From NCBI GenBank assembly GCA_964521665.1, contig CAZFSG010000004.1:1-53332 (forward strand): a stretch of DNA of 53,332 nt, written 5' to 3'. The DNA comes from JANXDG01 sp964521665. GTDB taxonomy: Bacteria; Elusimicrobiota; Endomicrobiia; DTEH01. This document shows, piece after piece, positions 16,269 to 23,441 of this stretch. A model generated the notes under the pieces. The model was given only the letters and a program-made list of their open reading frames with translations. It was not told the origin of the DNA and did not search any database. Position 1 is the stretch's first letter. Every line of letters begins with the position of its first letter. The position numbers and the translations under genes were made by a program.

Positions 16269-16967
16269 CTATTCTTCAAATGCTAAAATTATAGCAGAAG
16301 CAATTTCTTTTATAGGTTTTCTTAAATCCATACTTTTTTTCTGTAAAAAACGATGTGCTTCTTCTTCAGACATACTTTTGTGTTTCATTAACAACGCTTT
16401 AGCACGGTCAACCAACTTTTTTGTCTCTAACGCTTCTTTTGTTACAACAAGTTCTTCAAACAACCTTGTGTTTTCAATTGCTAATGCAGCTTGGTTTGCT
16501 ATTGTTTGAATAATTTTTATCTCTTCATCTTTGAATTCATAAGGTTCGGAAGTGTAAATGTTTAGCACTCCTATCACTTTGTCTTTAACAATCATTGGTA
16601 CTGCTAACATTGAACACAGACCTTCTTTTTCTGCGATTTGTGGATACATATATCTTGGGTCTTTTTTTACATCCAAAACAAATATCGGTTTTTTTTCTTT
16701 CACAGCAAGACCACTTATACTTGAACCAACTTTTACAGGTGGTTTGTTTTTATATTCTTCTGACAAACTTTGTGTTGCTTTTATAACAAGTTCACCTTTT
16801 TTTTCATCAAGCAACATTATTGAACAAATTTTTGAGTTAAACATATCAGCAGTAATTTTTACAATCTGCGATAAAATATCGTCTAAATATCGTCCAGAAA
16901 TAATTGTTGAACTAATAAGAGAGAGTGCTTCTACTCTTTTTTTTAATTTCTGTGATGACTTTTTCAT
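16269..16967 (-). CDS. GAF-ANTAR transcription antitermination regulator
   Basis: A 232-aa protein. Residues ~22-165 form a GAF sensory domain (SKICSIMLLDEKKGELVI, GSSISGLAVKEKKPIFV, SMLAVPMIVKDKVIGVLNIY, IIQTIANQAALAIENTRLFEEL). Residues ~173-228 form an ANTAR domain, the RNA-binding three-helix module (LVDRAKALLMKHKSMSEEEAHRFLQKKSMDLRKPIKEIASAII, in parts). ANTAR proteins bind pairs of hexaloop hairpins and prevent intrinsic termination. The gene overlaps nadE by 4 nt and follows the glutamate synthase gene, whose leader holds candidate targets (19606-19689). The GAF ligand is unknown; no phospho-receiver domain is present, so it may sense a small molecule. Confidence 0.88.
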   Translation of the reverse strand: MKKSSQKLKKRVEALSLISSTIISGRYLDDILSQIVKITADMFNSKICSIMLLDEKKGELVIKATQSLSEEYKNKPPVKVGSSISGLAVKEKKPIFVLDVKKDPRYMYPQIAEKEGLCSMLAVPMIVKDKVIGVLNIYTSEPYEFKDEEIKIIQTIANQAALAIENTRLFEELVVTKEALETKKLVDRAKALLMKHKSMSEEEAHRFLQKKSMDLRKPIKEIASAIILAFEE

Positions 16968-17707
16968 TTTATCTTAAAAACTTTAGGTGGTAATAATTTA
17001 TGCAAATTTTGTTTTTTCTTTAACAACACTTTATCAACTATGTTCTTATTAAATTTTGATAAACTTTTGTTTTCTTCCATGGCAGAAATTATTTTGTCTA
17101 ATTGTTTATATTTTATTCCCATCTCATCCTCATCAGTTTGTCCAACCCATAGACCAGCAGAAGGTGGTTTCTTTATGATCCTTTTTGGTATTCTTAAAAC
17201 TTCAGCAAGTTTATAAACTTCTGTTTTTGTAAGATCACCTATTGGTATAATATCAACACCGCCATCACCATATTTCGTAAAATATCCCATCGTAAGTTCC
17301 GATTTGTTCCCAGTTCCTACAACTAAGTAATTCAATTTGTTTGCAAAATAATACAATGTGATCATTCTTAATCTTGGTTTTATATTTACTACTGCCAGTT
17401 CTTTACTTTGTGGATCAAAATCTAAAATTTTGCTAAAAGATAAAAAAACTTCTTTTAAGTCAACTAGTTTATAATTCAAACTAAACTTCTTTACAACAAG
17501 TTCTGCGTCATCTAAATCTTTCTTTGTAGAATAACAAGGAAGTATTAACGCAAGATGTTCTTGAGGAAAAGCGTTTTTGCATAAAACAGCAACAACTGCA
17601 GAATCTACCCCACCACTTAACCCAAAAACCACTCCTTTTGCATTCGCATCTTCTACTTGTCTCTTTATCCAATTTGATATTTCAATTGATAATTTTTCAT
17701 AATCCAT
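16964..17707 (-). CDS. nadE: NH3-dependent NAD+ synthetase
   Basis: A 247-aa protein that makes NAD+ from deamido-NAD+, ATP and ammonia. The PP-loop is GLSGGVDSAVVAVL (~residues 29-42), followed by PCYSTKKDLDDAE, VGTGNKSELTMGYFTKYGDGG (substrate and Mg sites), GDLTKTEVY and KKPPSAGLWVGQTDEDEMGI. There is no glutaminase domain, so it needs free ammonia. I place the start at ATG 17707, preceded by GGAAG at a 5-nt spacing; an in-frame TTG at 17719 is less likely and would lie at the predicted promoter. It overlaps the GAF-ANTAR gene (ATGA), which ties NAD synthesis to that regulator. Confidence 0.93.
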   Translation of the reverse strand: MDYEKLSIEISNWIKRQVEDANAKGVVFGLSGGVDSAVVAVLCKNAFPQEHLALILPCYSTKKDLDDAELVVKKFSLNYKLVDLKEVFLSFSKILDFDPQSKELAVVNIKPRLRMITLYYFANKLNYLVVGTGNKSELTMGYFTKYGDGGVDIIPIGDLTKTEVYKLAEVLRIPKRIIKKPPSAGLWVGQTDEDEMGIKYKQLDKIISAMEENKSLSKFNKNIVDKVLLKKKQNLHKLLPPKVFKIK

Positions 17708-17719
17708 ATTTTCTTCCAA

Positions 17720-17748
17720 ATTATATTAAACTATTTTTTAAAAAACAA
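17720..17748 (-). promoter_or_regulatory. Predicted promoter of nadE-ANTAR operon
   Basis: Minus strand -35 TTGTTT (17748-17743), a 17-bp spacer and a perfect -10 TATAAT (17725-17720). Only 12 nt separate the -10 box from the nadE ATG, giving a leader of about 6 nt. Confidence 0.5.
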
Positions 17749-17805
17749 TATTTAATAACTATCCAACTAAAGATCAAAATATAGGTGAAAAATAAAATTA
17801 TGAAC

Positions 17806-17854
17806 CTTCTTTGGCAAGATAGCTTCTTTGGTATGCTCAACTTTCCTTGGCAAG
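17806..17854. repeat. Three degenerate direct repeats CTTCTTTGGCAAG
   Basis: Plus-strand units are CTTCTTTGGCAAG (17806-17818), CTTCTTTGGTATG (17823-17835) and CTTTCCTTGGCAAG (17841-17854), spaced 17 and 18 bp apart. They lie between the glutamate synthase stop and the nadE promoter. On the minus strand, unit 1 can fold as GCC-AAAGAA-GGT, a weak hexaloop with A1 and G4. They could be protein-binding sites or RNA motifs. Confidence 0.55.
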
Positions 17855-17878
17855 TAAATAGAAAAGCGTTATTTTGTG

Positions 17879-17913
17879 TATGCATGGGGCAGGTGTTTAC
17901 TGCCCCATGCATA
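17879..17913. other. Perfect 14-bp inverted repeat (strong hairpin)
   Basis: The left arm TATGCATGGGGCAG (17879-17892) pairs perfectly with the right arm 17900-17913 around a 7-nt loop. It lies 12 nt after the glutamate synthase stop. A T-run follows it only on the plus strand, where no gene reads in, so it is not a standard terminator for the minus-strand genes; a 3'-end stabiliser or attenuator is possible. Confidence 0.8.
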
Positions 17914-17925
17914 TTTTTATAAATC

Positions 17926-19584
17926 TCACGAATTTAAAATTTTCTTTGCGACATCATCTTCAGCTTCAGTAATAAAAGGAATACCGGTAACTTCTTCAGT
18001 CTCACGATTAGCAGAAAACAAGTCATCTCTTGAAATAGCTGAAACAGAAAACTTTCTTGCACCAGCCATAAGTTGCTGCAGACCAGCAGCGAGTTTATCT
18101 ACTAAAGTCCAACAAGCAACAGCACCAAACGGAATGTTTTTCATCTCTTCTTTACCAACTTTTTTCTCAACCTCATACCATCCAGCAAAAATTTCTTCTG
18201 GTTTTGATCCGAATTCAGCAACTGAAGCTGGAAGTTTATCCCATAAACCATTAACTTTTTCCTTATTTTCTGGTTTAAGCACACCTTCAATATTTGAACC
18301 TACAAAACCAGGTATCATTAATGCTCTTCCCATACAAACAAGTTTAACATATGGTGAACCAAGTGCTAATGCTTTAAATATGTGGTCTTCTCTTGCAAAC
18401 CCTCCAGCAAATGCCATGTCTACAACTTTCTTCTTTTTCTTAGATTTTTTATATTTATTCTCTAAAATTTTAGCATATTCATATGCTTTTGAATGTAGAT
18501 AGATTGAAGGAACACCCCAGGTTTCCATCATATTCCATGGACTCATTCCTGTACCACCGCCTGAACCATCTATTGTTAAAAGGTCCAATTCTGCATCAGA
18601 AGCAAATTTTATAGCCATAGCAAGCGCTTCCATACCATAAGAACCTGTCTTCAATGTAATTCTTTTGAACCCAAGTTTTCTTAATCTTTCTACTTCTTTC
18701 ATAAACGCTTCATAAACTTGTTTCCAACTTGAAAGCGAAGTATAACCTAATCTACTATGTCTTGCTATACTTTTAATTGCACCTGATTTAAATGCTTTTT
18801 CAACCTCAGGTTTTGTTGGATCTGGATCAACAACATACCCTCTTTCTTTTAAAAGTTTTGCATATTCTAAATCTGTAACCTGTATTTCACCACCTATATC
18901 TTTTGCACCTTGTCCCCATTTAAGTTCTATTATCACTTTATCCCCATACTTATCAATTACATACTCAGCCACACCATTTCTTGTATCTTCAACATTCATC
19001 TGCACAATTATTGCACCATAACCATCAAAGTATCTAAGATATGTTTGTATTCTTCTATCAAGTTCAGGTGCTTTTACAACTTTACCATTTTTAAACTCTG
19101 CTTTTTTATCTACACCAACAACATTCTCTCCAACTACAATTGGATAACCAACTAACGCTGCACCTATTGCAAACGATTCCCAATATTTTGCAGCAATAAA
19201 TGTTGAACCCAATGCACCAGTCATTATAGGAACTCTACATTTTGTCTTTACTTTATTACCAAACTCTGTCTCAATTGAAACATTTGGGAAAACACAATCA
19301 TCTTCAGAATTTGACAAACCTTTTGGTAAACCATATGCACCATACAACCTTCCTCTTATACGCAACGAATTATAAGAAACACCGATATGAATTGTATTTG
19401 AACTACCAGCTGTTACAAACCCAAAATCTCTTGGATAAAGCATTTTTCTGCCACGCAAACTTGAAAGCCATGTCTCACACTTACCAGCACAATCTGCCCT
19501 ACATAATGTACAAAGTCCTGATTCACAAGGATTACCTCTGTTTACAGTACCCAATACATCGTTATTTTTTCTAAATTCTATCAT
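17926..19584 (-). CDS. Glutamate synthase FMN-domain protein (GltB central-domain type)
   Basis: A 552-aa protein equivalent to the FMN-binding synthase domain of GltB, without the N-terminal amidotransferase. The N-terminus has a Cys cluster (C20, C25, C28, C32, C36) that could hold an Fe-S centre. The (beta/alpha)8 FMN core shows TIDGSGGGTGMSPW, DMAFAGGFAREDHIFKALALG and VKLVCMGRALMIPGF. It would reduce 2-iminoglutarate to glutamate with ammonia from another subunit. The start at 19584 has a strong ribosome site (AAGGAGG, 11 nt before the ATG). A promoter and structured leader precede it, and nadE-ANTAR follow. It may instead be a related FMN oxidoreductase of the same family; substrate is unproven. 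Confidence 0.85.
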   Translation of the reverse strand: MIEFRKNNDVLGTVNRGNPCESGLCTLCRADCAGKCETWLSSLRGRKMLYPRDFGFVTAGSSNTIHIGVSYNSLRIRGRLYGAYGLPKGLSNSEDDCVFPNVSIETEFGNKVKTKCRVPIMTGALGSTFIAAKYWESFAIGAALVGYPIVVGENVVGVDKKAEFKNGKVVKAPELDRRIQTYLRYFDGYGAIIVQMNVEDTRNGVAEYVIDKYGDKVIIELKWGQGAKDIGGEIQVTDLEYAKLLKERGYVVDPDPTKPEVEKAFKSGAIKSIARHSRLGYTSLSSWKQVYEAFMKEVERLRKLGFKRITLKTGSYGMEALAMAIKFASDAELDLLTIDGSGGGTGMSPWNMMETWGVPSIYLHSKAYEYAKILENKYKKSKKKKKVVDMAFAGGFAREDHIFKALALGSPYVKLVCMGRALMIPGFVGSNIEGVLKPENKEKVNGLWDKLPASVAEFGSKPEEIFAGWYEVEKKVGKEEMKNIPFGAVACWTLVDKLAAGLQQLMAGARKFSVSAISRDDLFSANRETEEVTGIPFITEAEDDVAKKILNS

Positions 19585-19605
19585 AATAGTAAAACCCTCC
19601 TTTAT

Positions 19606-19638
19606 AAAAAATTTTGATTCTTACACCTTTGTAAGGAT
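19606..19638 (-). terminator. Leader terminator/hexaloop hairpin before glutamate synthase
   Basis: Minus strand stem CTTAC (19635-19631), loop AAAGGT (19630-19625), stem GTAAG (19624-19620), plus two outer pairs beyond a C-A mismatch. CAAAA and a six-T run (19611-19606) follow. The loop is six bases with A1 and G4, as in ANTAR-bound hairpins, while the stem plus U tract resembles an intrinsic terminator located in the 5' leader, before the start codon. Confidence 0.6.
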
Positions 19639-19653
19639 AGAATTTTTATGAAA

Positions 19654-19689
19654 AGCTTCTTTGCTACAACAAAATTCTCGCCATTGAGA
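19654..19689 (-). promoter_or_regulatory. Two further A1/G4 hexaloop hairpins in the same leader
   Basis: Minus strand hairpin a is TCTC-AATGGC-GAGA (19689-19676), and hairpin b is AGC-AAAGAA-GCT (19665-19654). Both loops are six bases with A at position 1 and G at position 4, the published ANTAR target feature. The stems are short (4 and 3 bp), so each alone is weak evidence. The meaning comes from the series, the downstream terminator-like hairpin and the neighbouring ANTAR gene. Hairpin a lies at or just after the predicted +1. Confidence 0.5.
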
Positions 19690-19695
19690 GAAAAA

Positions 19696-19724
19696 AATAT
19701 ATCTATTTTTAAAAGAGATGTCAA
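19696..19724 (-). promoter_or_regulatory. Consensus sigma-70 promoter of glutamate synthase
   Basis: Minus strand -35 TTGACA (19724-19719), exactly 17 bp, then -10 TATATT (19701-19696). It lies between tRNA-Phe and the structured leader; transcription would start near 19689, leaving a leader of about 105 nt. Confidence 0.75.
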
Positions 19725-19750
19725 TACTTTAAAATAAAAAATAAAAATTT

Positions 19751-19821
19751 GCCGGGGGAGAGAATCGAACTCCCGACGCTCGGTTTTTCAGACCGACGCT
19801 CTACCACTGAGCTACCCCGGC
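19751..19821 (-). tRNA. tRNA-Phe (GAA)
   Basis: A 71-nt cloverleaf. Acceptor GCCGGGG pairs with CCCCGGC, D-stem GCTC/GAGC, anticodon stem TCGGT/ACCGA with loop CTGAAAA (anticodon GAA), and T-stem GGGAG/CTCTC with loop TTCGATT. The 3' CCA is not encoded. It begins 5 nt after the YtxH stop codon, so it may be processed from that mRNA. A T-rich stretch follows. Confidence 0.96.
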
Positions 19822-19826
19822 TATAT

Positions 19827-20090
19827 TTATTCTTCTTCTTTAAATTTTTTCACAATCCTATCTTTACTTTCTTCAACAAACTTTTTAACTTTTTCAGCAC
19901 CTTCTTCAACAAATTCCTTTCCTTTCTCTATATACTTTTCACCTTCTTCTCGAAGTTCCTCAAGATATTTTGCAATTTTTTTTCTTGTTTCTTTACCTTC
20001 AGCTGGCGCAAATAAAATTCCTAAAATAACACCTGCTGTTAAACCTAACAAAAAAGCTAAAAAACTATTTGTAGTATTTTTTTCACTCAT
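19827..20090 (-). CDS. YtxH-like small membrane protein
   Basis: An 87-aa protein with one membrane helix (residues ~10-27, LAFLLGLTAGVILGILF), then APAEGKETRKKIAKYL, the YtxH-domain signature, and a long amphipathic Glu/Lys-rich helix to the C-terminus. YtxH proteins are widespread general-stress or envelope proteins of unknown mechanism. It overlaps the DUF948-like gene by 4 nt, and the two are often paired. Confidence 0.82.
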   Translation of the reverse strand: MSEKNTTNSFLAFLLGLTAGVILGILFAPAEGKETRKKIAKYLEELREEGEKYIEKGKEFVEEGAEKVKKFVEESKDRIVKKFKEEE

Positions 20091-20371
20091 TTTTTTCTTC
20101 CTCCAAAAAAAATGGATGTTAAAAACTTTGTCAATTTTGAAATACTAATTCCTAATAAAGAAAATAAAATTGGTATCAATGTATTAAAACTATGAAAAAT
20201 TTTATACGAAAAATCAGATACACTTTCTAAATTTTTATCAACTTTTTCAAAAACTTTTTGTACTTGTTTTACCGTTCGGTTAATTTGAATTAAGGTTAAA
20301 ATAAAATATACAACTAATGTAACAAAACTTATAAGAAAAATAACTATGGAAATTATAATAAAGATTCTCAT
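20087..20371 (-). CDS. DUF948-like small membrane protein
   Basis: A 94-aa protein with an N-terminal membrane helix (IIISIVIFLISFVTLVVYFIL), a coiled-coil segment (INRTVKQVQKVFEKVDKNLESV) and a second hydrophobic stretch (~63-85) before a short basic tail. The layout matches DUF948 proteins that accompany YtxH in many bacteria. It overlaps the YtxH start by 4 nt. It is too short and low in complexity for a certain family call. Confidence 0.65.
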   Translation of the reverse strand: MRIFIIISIVIFLISFVTLVVYFILTLIQINRTVKQVQKVFEKVDKNLESVSDFSYKIFHSFNTLIPILFSLLGISISKLTKFLTSIFFGGRKK

Positions 20372-20427
20372 AGAAACAATTTTTAATAAAAAAATTTTTA
20401 TTTTTCAATAGTTAAAAAGTTTTTTTA

Positions 20428-21222
20428 TCAACTTATAGATTTTTTACTCTCAAAAATTTTTCTTACTTTTTTTAAATCTTCTTCAGTATCAACATTAATA
20501 GGGTTCTCATCTACTAACACTGTTTTTATTCTATAACCATGTTCTAATATACGCAGCTGTTCAAGTTTTTCAACTTGTTCAAGTTTACCCTGTGGTAAAG
20601 AAAGAAATTTAAACAAAAAGTTTCTTCTGTAAACATACACACCTATATGGCGATAAAAATTTACTTTTTCTAATATCTTAGTATCTTTTATTACAAAATT
20701 TTGTTGTTGTAATATAAATTCATCTCTTACAAAAGGTATAACTGACCTACTAAAATATAGTGCATAAAAATTTTTATCAACAACAACTTTTACAAAATTA
20801 GTGTCAAAAAGTTCGCTGTAGTATTCAATCCTACAGATTGGTGTCACTACATTTAATCTTTTGTTTTTAATACATTCTATAATCGTCTTATATAAGATAT
20901 TGTTAGAAATCAATGGTTCATCACCTTGAACATTGACAACAATTTCTGACGGTATTTTTTTTGCGACTTCAGCAACCCTGTCAGAACCACTTTTATGTTT
21001 TTTTGATGTCATCATAACTTCGCCACCAAAATGTTTAACATGGTTAAATATACGAACATCGTCAGTAGCAACAACCACTTTTTCTATTAACCTACATTTT
21101 TTAACATTCTCATACACCCATTGAATCATTGTTTTATTGCCTATTAAAGACAGTGGTTTACCTGGAAGACGTGTTGAAGCATATCTTGCTGGTATTACAG
21201 CTAAAATTTTTATTTTTCTCAT
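20428..21222 (-). CDS. kdsB: 3-deoxy-manno-octulosonate cytidylyltransferase (CMP-Kdo synthetase)
   Basis: A 264-aa protein that activates Kdo with CTP for the lipopolysaccharide inner core, and direct evidence for an LPS-type outer membrane. Landmarks: IPARYASTRLPGKPL (nucleotide binding, residues ~10-24), VVVATDD, SGSDRVAEVAK, VVNVQGDEPLI (metal Asp), RHIGVYVYRR, LEQVEKLEQLRILEHG and the C-terminal NPINVDTEEDL. It follows rseP closely (25 nt) at the end of the envelope-lipid block. Confidence 0.95.
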   Translation of the reverse strand: MRKIKILAVIPARYASTRLPGKPLSLIGNKTMIQWVYENVKKCRLIEKVVVATDDVRIFNHVKHFGGEVMMTSKKHKSGSDRVAEVAKKIPSEIVVNVQGDEPLISNNILYKTIIECIKNKRLNVVTPICRIEYYSELFDTNFVKVVVDKNFYALYFSRSVIPFVRDEFILQQQNFVIKDTKILEKVNFYRHIGVYVYRRNFLFKFLSLPQGKLEQVEKLEQLRILEHGYRIKTVLVDENPINVDTEEDLKKVRKIFESKKSIS

Positions 21223-21247
21223 AGATATTATTAAGCTTAAGCAAAAA

Positions 21248-22282
21248 TCATCTTTTATATATTATTCTAAGAACATCGTTATAAGTAGCAAGTAGGAATA
21301 TAAACATTATAATTGATAGACCAATAAAATTAGCTATTTCAAAAGTTTTTTTTGATGGTAATTTTTTTGTCACCCCCTCAATTACAGAAAACAAAATATG
21401 ACCTCCATCAAGTATCGGTATTGGGAACAAATTAAATAATCCTAACATTGTAGAAATAATAGCTACGGTATACAAAAAATTTTCAATACCACTTTTTACA
21501 GATTTTGATAAAACTTGGAATACACCAACAGGTCCTGCAAGGTCTGGTTTTTGCAATTTTTTTATTTTCTCATATAAATATTTAATAGAATACACACTTA
21601 AATAAACTGGTTGTAGAGAACCTATTTTTACTGCTTCTAAAAAACTTACTTTTTTAATCTCATATCCTGGTGTAATTCCTATAATTCCTTTATTAGTTGT
21701 TTCATCTAATTGTGGAATAACTTTGAGTATTATTTTTTGATTATTTCGTAAAATTTCAAATTCTAACTCTTGACCAGCAGAATTGTGAATAATATCAGCC
21801 ATTTGTGTCCACGAAGTTATTTCAGTATTATTTATTTTAAGTATTCTATCTTTTGGTTTAAATCCTGCAACATATGCAGGCTTATCTTCTATAACTTCAC
21901 CTATCACAGGTTCACCAGAAAAACTTCCTACACCATAAAAATATGCAAGTAGAATAAATAATATTACTGCAAAAAAATAATTCATCAATGGTCCCATTGC
22001 AACCACTGCGATCCTTTGATACCATTTTTTACCAAAAAAACTATCAGGTTCTAAATTAAGCTCATCTATATTTTCACCTTTAAGTTTTACAGCACCACCA
22101 ACTGGTAAAGCACATAGTGAATATCTTGTATCTTTTATTGTTTTACCAATAATTTCTTTCCCTAATCCGAATGAAAATTGTAAAACTTTTATACCTAAAA
22201 TTTTTGCAATTATAAAATGTCCAAACTCATGGAAAAAAATTAGAACTCCAAACGCTAAAATTATAAGCAGTATATTTATCAT
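21248..22282 (-). CDS. rseP: RseP/site-2 protease family zinc metalloprotease
   Basis: A 344-aa intramembrane protease. The first membrane helix carries the zinc site FFHEFGH (H18, E19, H22), and the third metal ligand lies in NLFPIPILDGGH (~290-301). A PDZ domain (~115-190) has DKPAYVAGFKPKDRILKINNTEITSW. It has one PDZ, not the two of E. coli RseP. It cleaves membrane-bound anti-sigma factors or signal-peptide remnants. The dxr-rseP neighbourhood is conserved in many bacteria. It sits 22 nt after dxr. Confidence 0.93.
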   Translation of the reverse strand: MINILLIILAFGVLIFFHEFGHFIIAKILGIKVLQFSFGLGKEIIGKTIKDTRYSLCALPVGGAVKLKGENIDELNLEPDSFFGKKWYQRIAVVAMGPLMNYFFAVILFILLAYFYGVGSFSGEPVIGEVIEDKPAYVAGFKPKDRILKINNTEITSWTQMADIIHNSAGQELEFEILRNNQKIILKVIPQLDETTNKGIIGITPGYEIKKVSFLEAVKIGSLQPVYLSVYSIKYLYEKIKKLQKPDLAGPVGVFQVLSKSVKSGIENFLYTVAIISTMLGLFNLFPIPILDGGHILFSVIEGVTKKLPSKKTFEIANFIGLSIIMFIFLLATYNDVLRIIYKR

Positions 22283-22304
22283 ATTGCAATTTAAATGTTT
22301 ATCT

Positions 22305-23441
22305 TTATTTATACAACTCTTTTAAAACTTTTTGTCTTGTTTCAGTATCAATTTCAAAAATTTCTTCTATTGATGATACATGTCTTGGTTTATGTTCTTT
22401 AATAATTTTATTTAAAACTGTATATATTTTCTCAAATTTAATTTCTTTATTTATAAATTTTTCAACTAACACTTCGTTTGCAGCATTAAATACTACAGGA
22501 TAACTTTCATAATTTGTTTTCACACAATCTATTAACAATTTTAACAATGGAAATTTTTTAAAATCAGGTTTATAAAATTTTATTTTGTTTAACAAGAGTA
22601 TATCAAATTTTTTAACATTATTTTCAAACCTTTCTTCACCACAACCAAGTGCGTAAGAAATTGGTATTCTCATATCTGGGATAAACAAACATGCTAAAAT
22701 GTTTCCATCAATAAATTTTACAAAAGAATGTATCAAAACTTGTGGATGTATAACAACATCAATTTTTTCATAAGGAATACCAAACAAATAGTGTGCTTCA
22801 ATGCATTCAAATCCTTTATTTATCAAAGTAGCGGAATCTACTGAAATTTTTTTACCCATTTTCCATACAGGATGAGACACAATAACTTCTGGTGTTTTTT
22901 TAGAAATATTTTTTTTAAACAGAGGTCCTCCTGATGCAGTAATTATTATTTGTTCAACATTTTTTATGTCTTCATTTTTCAAACATTGCCATATTGCTGA
23001 ATGTTCACTATCAATAGGGAATAACTTTATTTTATTTTTTTTTATTTCGTCCATTACAATATGTCCAGCAACAACTAAAGATTCTTTATTTGCTAATGCA
23101 ATGTTCTTAATTTTTTGTTTTATTGCAAAAAGTAAAGGTTTTAATCCATCTATTCCCACAATAGCATTAACTAATATATCTGGTTTTGTTTCTTCAATAA
23201 TTTGTAACAACCCTTCTTTGGAGTAAAAAATCTTTTTATTTGACAACTCTGTATTTCTATGTTTTTCTTCTACTATACATCCATATGCCACACTAAACTC
23301 TTCCATTTGTTTTTTTAATAATTCAACATTTCCTTTTGTAGTTAATCCAACAACTTTAAATTTATCTTTATTCTGTCTTATAACTTCAAGAACATTTTTA
23401 CCAATGGAGCCTGTTGAACCTAAAATTAAAACTTTTTTCAT
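22305..23441 (-). CDS. dxr: 1-deoxy-D-xylulose 5-phosphate reductoisomerase
   Basis: A 378-aa enzyme of the MEP isoprenoid pathway that converts DXP to MEP with NADPH. GSTGSIGKNVLEV is the N-terminal nucleotide loop (residues 8-20). ALANKESLVVAG, PIDSEHSAIWQCL (metal ligands Asp and Glu), TASGGPLF, HPVWKMGKKISVDSATLINKGFE (in parts) and HPQVLIHSFV all fit. Full length. It overlaps the cdsA stop by 4 nt (ATGA). It supplies isoprenoid precursors for undecaprenyl phosphate made by the nearby uppS. Confidence 0.96.
   Translation of the reverse strand: MKKVLILGSTGSIGKNVLEVIRQNKDKFKVVGLTTKGNVELLKKQMEEFSVAYGCIVEEKHRNTELSNKKIFYSKEGLLQIIEETKPDILVNAIVGIDGLKPLLFAIKQKIKNIALANKESLVVAGHIVMDEIKKNKIKLFPIDSEHSAIWQCLKNEDIKNVEQIIITASGGPLFKKNISKKTPEVIVSHPVWKMGKKISVDSATLINKGFECIEAHYLFGIPYEKIDVVIHPQVLIHSFVKFIDGNILACLFIPDMRIPISYALGCGEERFENNVKKFDILLLNKIKFYKPDFKKFPLLKLLIDCVKTNYESYPVVFNAANEVLVEKFINKEIKFEKIYTVLNKIIKEHKPRHVSSIEEIFEIDTETRQKVLKELYK

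Noticed and set aside
17721..17912. 63-codon minus-strand frame between glutamate synthase and nadE
   Set aside because: It covers the 14-bp hairpin, the direct repeats and the nadE promoter, has no ribosome site and gives an unrecognisable product.
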